Source of the DNA: Prorocentrum cordatum
Taxonomy: Eukaryota > Sar > Dinophyceae > Prorocentrales > Prorocentraceae
Direction: 5' to 3'
Assembly (NCBI GenBank): GCA_963575745.1
Contig: CAUYUJ010019942.1
Location: 10,001-74,000 of the forward strand
Length of the DNA: 64,000 nucleotides
In this document: one piece after another, positions 60,930 through 64,000 of the stretch
How the letters are laid out: each line of letters starts with the position of its first letter
Numbering within the stretch: the stretch's first letter is position 1
The notes under the pieces: generated by a model
The model's input: the letters and a program-made list of their open reading frames with translations, nothing else
The model's database searches: none
Told to the model about the DNA's origin: nothing
Made by a program: the position numbers and the translations under genes

Positions 60930-61302
60930 CGACGGCAAACGACGACGAAGCACGACGACGAACAGCGAACGACGACGAACAAGGATGGACGACGACGAAG
61001 AACGACGACGATGATGATCGCGACGACGACGATGAACGACGAACGACGAATGTGAGCGATGAGCGACGACGACGGCTGCCACCACGACGACGAACCACGA
61101 CGACGACGTCGCTAGTCGTTCGTCGTCGTCCTTCGTTGTCATCGTTCCTTCTTGTGGTCATCGTTCGTTCGTTGTTCGTCGTTCTTCGTCGTCCGTTCGT
61201 TCGTTCGTTCTTTTGTTCTTTCGTCGTCGCCGTCGTCTCCGCCGTCGCCGCCGCCGCCGCCGTAGCCGCCGCCGCCGCCGCCGTAGCCGCCGCCGTCGTC
61301 AA

Positions 61303-61342
<40 letters not shown>

Positions 61343-61410
61343 TTCGTCGTCGTCGTCGTCGTCGTCTGTCGTCGTCGTCGTCGTTCGTCGTTCGGTGTCC
61401 TCGTCGCTCG
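60930..61410. repeat. (GAC)n then (GTC)n array, strand switch
   Basis: CGACGACGAA-rich to about 61110, GTCGTCGTT-rich afterwards, with CCGCCGTCG at 61225-61300. The halves are largely complementary. Confidence 0.9.
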
Positions 61411-61748
61411 GCGTCCTCGTCGCTCGGCGCCGACCCAGGGCCGGTGCTCGACGCACGACGAGCGACGAGGAGCGCCCCCTTGCCCCACCCGAGGCGCCGC
61501 AGCGCGGCCGAGCCGCCCCCCGGAAGCGGCCCGCGGCGGCGCCGGGCGCCCCACCCCCGCAGAAGCGCGGGGCGCTCTGGCGGGAGGCGCGCCCACGGAA
61601 GCGGGCCGCACGCGGCCCCCGCGGGGGCCTCTCCCAGCGGGGGCCTCCGATGGGGCCTCCGGCCGGAGGCCCCGAGGCGCGGCACGAGGCACACCGAGGC
61701 CTCCGCTCGAAGGAGAAGCCACGGCACGAGCGTGGAGTTTTTGCGCTC

Positions 61749-61863
61749 CGCGCGGGTTTCTTGGATCTGCGCTCGGCCCCCCTGGCGGCGCCTCCGGCGC
61801 CGCCCCCGGCGCGCTCCGCGCGCCAGGGTGGGAGGGTTCCAGCGCAGGTCCATGGAATCCGCA
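61749..61863 (+). mobile_element. Foldback element, family I copy 4
   Basis: CGCGCGGGTTTCTTGGATCT and complementary AGGTCCATGGAATCCGC around GGCGGCGCCTCCGGCGCCGC. Shared tail CAGTTTATGTTTACTCCGCT. Confidence 0.8.
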
Positions 61864-62164
61864 GGGGGCGCCAACAGTTTATGTTTACTCCGCTTTTTCT
61901 TCTTCTGTCCGAGGCCCCCGATGATCAGAGGCCTCCGATCGGAGGTTGGAGCTGGCTGGGGGGCTGAGGTGGCCCAGCACTGGTTCTGGTGAGCAGGAGG
62001 GGGAGGGCGAGGTTCGAGGTTTTGGGTTCGGGAGGGCTTTTGTTTTTTTTCCCGGAAAGGGGCGCCAGCCCAGGGTTCTCTTTTAGTTGGTAAACTTTCC
62101 CGGTGCCTCAACTGAGGTGGGCCGGCGGATTCTTTCCCTGATCAATCTGTATCGAGGTCGAGGT

Positions 62165-62345
62165 GGGCCAGCGGATCAAAATTTGAGGATGCCTCAGGCG
62201 AAACGCTTGTTTTTTTGAAATCCCGATCGATAAATCACAGGGTGTGGGCCACTCTTTCGTGTGTTGAGGATGTCTCGAGCGAAACGCTTGCTCCGCAGAG
62301 TTACCGAGGATGTCTCGAGCGAATCGCTTGTTTTGTAGAACTTGA
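62165..62345. repeat. GAGGATGTCTCGAGCGAAACGCTTG repeats, three units
   Basis: GAGGATG.CTC..GCGAA.CGC at about 62184, 62267 and 62309. Confidence 0.85.
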
Positions 62346-62348
62346 GGG

Positions 62349-62917
62349 ATCTGGGCGCCCCAGAGATTTGCCTTCTCCAGGTGCAAGAACCCGTGTGTTT
62401 TAACGTATGTGCTTGTAGATTTGCCCTCTCCAGGTGCACGAATCCATGTGCTTTTACGTATGCGCGTATAGATTTGATTTCTCCAGGGGCGCGAATCCGT
62501 GTGTTTTTCCGTATGTGCTTACAGATTTGCCTTATGGGGCGCGATGCACATATCGCTCTGTGCGCCCACGTCACTTGGTCATGAATTGGCTATAGATTCC
62601 CTTTCCTTTTGACGCAGCGCGGGAAACTGGTGCTTTTGGACTCCGGGACGGGTCCGGGGATTCGCTTTGAGTGGATTCCGGGGTACGGTAGATTCGGCTC
62701 GATTCGACGCGGCGGCGACACCCGCGCGGGCGCTCGAGGTTGAACGTGGGACCTGGGCGCCCCAGAGATTTGCCCTCTCCAGGGGCACGACGTATGTGCT
62801 TATAGATGTGCCTTATGGGGCGCGATGCACATAATTAATTATCGCACCGCGCGCCCACGTCACTCGGTCATGAGTTGGCTAGACACTCTCTCCTTTTGAC
62901 GCAGCGCGGGGAACTGG
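62349..62917. repeat. 53-bp tandem units and a larger direct repeat
   Basis: AGATTTGCC.TCTCCAGG.GC units of about 53 bp (three full, one partial, 62360-62530). The block from GGGCGCCCCAGAGATTTGCC to CTTTTGACGCAGCGCGGG occurs at 62351-62625 and, shortened, at 62755-62910. Confidence 0.85.
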
Positions 62918-63175
62918 GAGGGGGAGGAGGAGGAGGAGGAGGAGGAGGAGGAGGAGGAGGAGGAGGAGGAGGAGGAGGAGGAGGTGGTGGAGGAGGAGGG
63001 GGAGGAGAGGAGAGGAGGAGGAGGAGGAGGAGGATAGAGGAGGAGGAGGAGGAGGAGGGAGGAGGAGGAGGAGGAGGAGGAGGAGGAGGAGGAGGAGGAG
63101 GAGGAGGAGGAGGAGGAGGAGGGGGAGGGGGAGGAGGAGGAGGCGGAAGAGAGGAGGAGAAGGAGGAGAGGAGCG
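62918..63175. repeat. (GGA)n array
   Basis: About 255 bp of GGA with a few GGT and GGC. Confidence 0.95.
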
Positions 63176-63349
63176 TTCTCGCCGCCGTCGTCGTCCTCGT
63201 CGCGCAGCCTCGGGGCGTCACCTCCAACCGTATAAACATTGCACTACACGCGCCGCGCGCCATGCAACTAGTCTCGCGATGGGGTCGCTCGAGACGGTGC
63301 TAGTGAGTTTCTAACGGCACGTTCACATGTGGCTAATTAGTCCGTTTAA

Positions 63350-64000
63350 AAAACGTTGACGCCATTCGACGAGCTACCTTTTGCTCACGAGGCAACCGAC
63401 GAGGCGGCCATCAAGGCTGCAAAGCAGGCGGCAGGCGAGGCAGCCGCCACGGCCAGCCATCAAGCAGCCAACCGATTTTCATTCAGTAGCGGTTCGGGTT
63501 CGCCCCCTCTTGCTACGCTCCGCTTCGGAAATGAATCGGATCTTGAACTCGAGCTGGTTGAGAGCCCCGCACGTTTCGATTGCGACCAGCTCAAGGGCGA
63601 GTTATGCGTTCAGACAGCTCGGGCAAAATCTCCAAATCAGTTCGGCCAGGATTCGGAGGCCACGGGCGAGTTGATCCACAACGCAATTGAGCATAGCACA
63701 GTCCAGCGCAGCGTGGCAAATTCCAAGTCAGCGCAGCACGGCGCAGCACAGCCCCTGACAAAGCACATCGCCATCGACACCTTCACTGTTGCAAGTGCCC
63801 GTCGCCCAATACGGTGTCGTGAAAATGTTTCCGTGCACGCGGCTCTATATGCGCTTCCACGACCACACCCCGGCACGACCGCGCCCCAGCACGACCGCGC
63901 CCCAGCACGACCCCGCCCCAGCACGACCCCGCCCCAGCGCGACGAAACCCCAGCACGACCGCGCCCCGGCACTACCCCACCCCAGCACGACCCCACCCCA
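63350..64000 (+). CDS. Possible exon open to the window edge
   Basis: A frame free of stops from 63350 (after TAA 63347-63349) to the end, without an ATG near its start. It reads FDELPFAHEATDEAAIKAAK, an Ala/Gln-rich helix, LRFGNESDLELELVESPARF, CDQLKGELCVQTARAKSPNQ and GELIHNAIEHSTVQRSVANS. Composition is balanced and acidic, better than shadow frames here. From about 63870 it enters a 17-bp tandem repeat, where coding is unlikely. It may be an internal exon; family not recognised. Confidence 0.35.
63868..64000. repeat. 17-bp CAGCACGACCGCGCCCC tandem repeat
   Basis: About seven units, running off the edge. The period is not a multiple of three. Confidence 0.92.

Overview
This window reads as nuclear DNA of a dinoflagellate, probably a core, GC-rich, large-genome lineage; the species cannot be fixed from sequence. 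The diagnosis rests on four things. A 20-base block at 52893-52912 on the minus strand matches the dinoflagellate spliced leader (DinoSL). Probable genes are few and widely spaced. Intron acceptors look like AG|G or CAG after pyrimidine tracts. The single clear gene is a protist-type calcium-dependent protein kinase. A 100-base run of N (21963-22062) marks a scaffold join.

Probable genes: (i) a possible first exon of a signal-peptide protein (about 4279-4490 +); (ii) a terminal exon of an unrecognised charged protein (9479-9911 +); (iii) a two-exon small secreted protein (14906-15489 +, intron 15094-15278); (iv) the CDPK, kinase plus four EF-hands (42030-44102 +); (v) a possible exon open to the right edge (63350-64000 +). 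Decayed genes: a coiled-coil-rich relic (about 10640-12308 -), an SL-tagged broken copy of a cellular gene (51165-52912 -), and a retrotransposon relic with RNase H motifs and a Cys-rich tail (55025-56700 +). These genes do not form a visible pathway or operon; each stands alone in repeat DNA.

Everything else is repeat. Left third (0-21 kb): foldback elements, an (ATC)n / 77-bp satellite / 12-bp minisatellite block (4.8-7.8 kb), and long (TCC)n tracts. Middle (21-42 kb): a dense group of foldback elements, two tetranucleotide arrays of about 0.8-1.0 kb (32.4-33.3 and 39.0-39.95 kb), and a composite GATCGA/GGAACCC array (39.97-41.8 kb) into which a short TA-flanked element has inserted. Right third (44-64 kb): GC-extreme DNA after the CDPK, a GGAA/TTCC minisatellite (49.8-51.0 kb), a TATGC array (53.2-53.8 kb), and chained copies of a 95-bp unit joined by (TCC)n.

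The most notable property is the number of short non-coding foldback or MITE-like families, at least fifteen. Several are present two to four times in this one window, and some carry clear target-site duplications (5 bp TCTTC and TGATC; TA; 17 bp). All coordinates of repeats are by eye and may be off by several bases. No database or alignment search was run.
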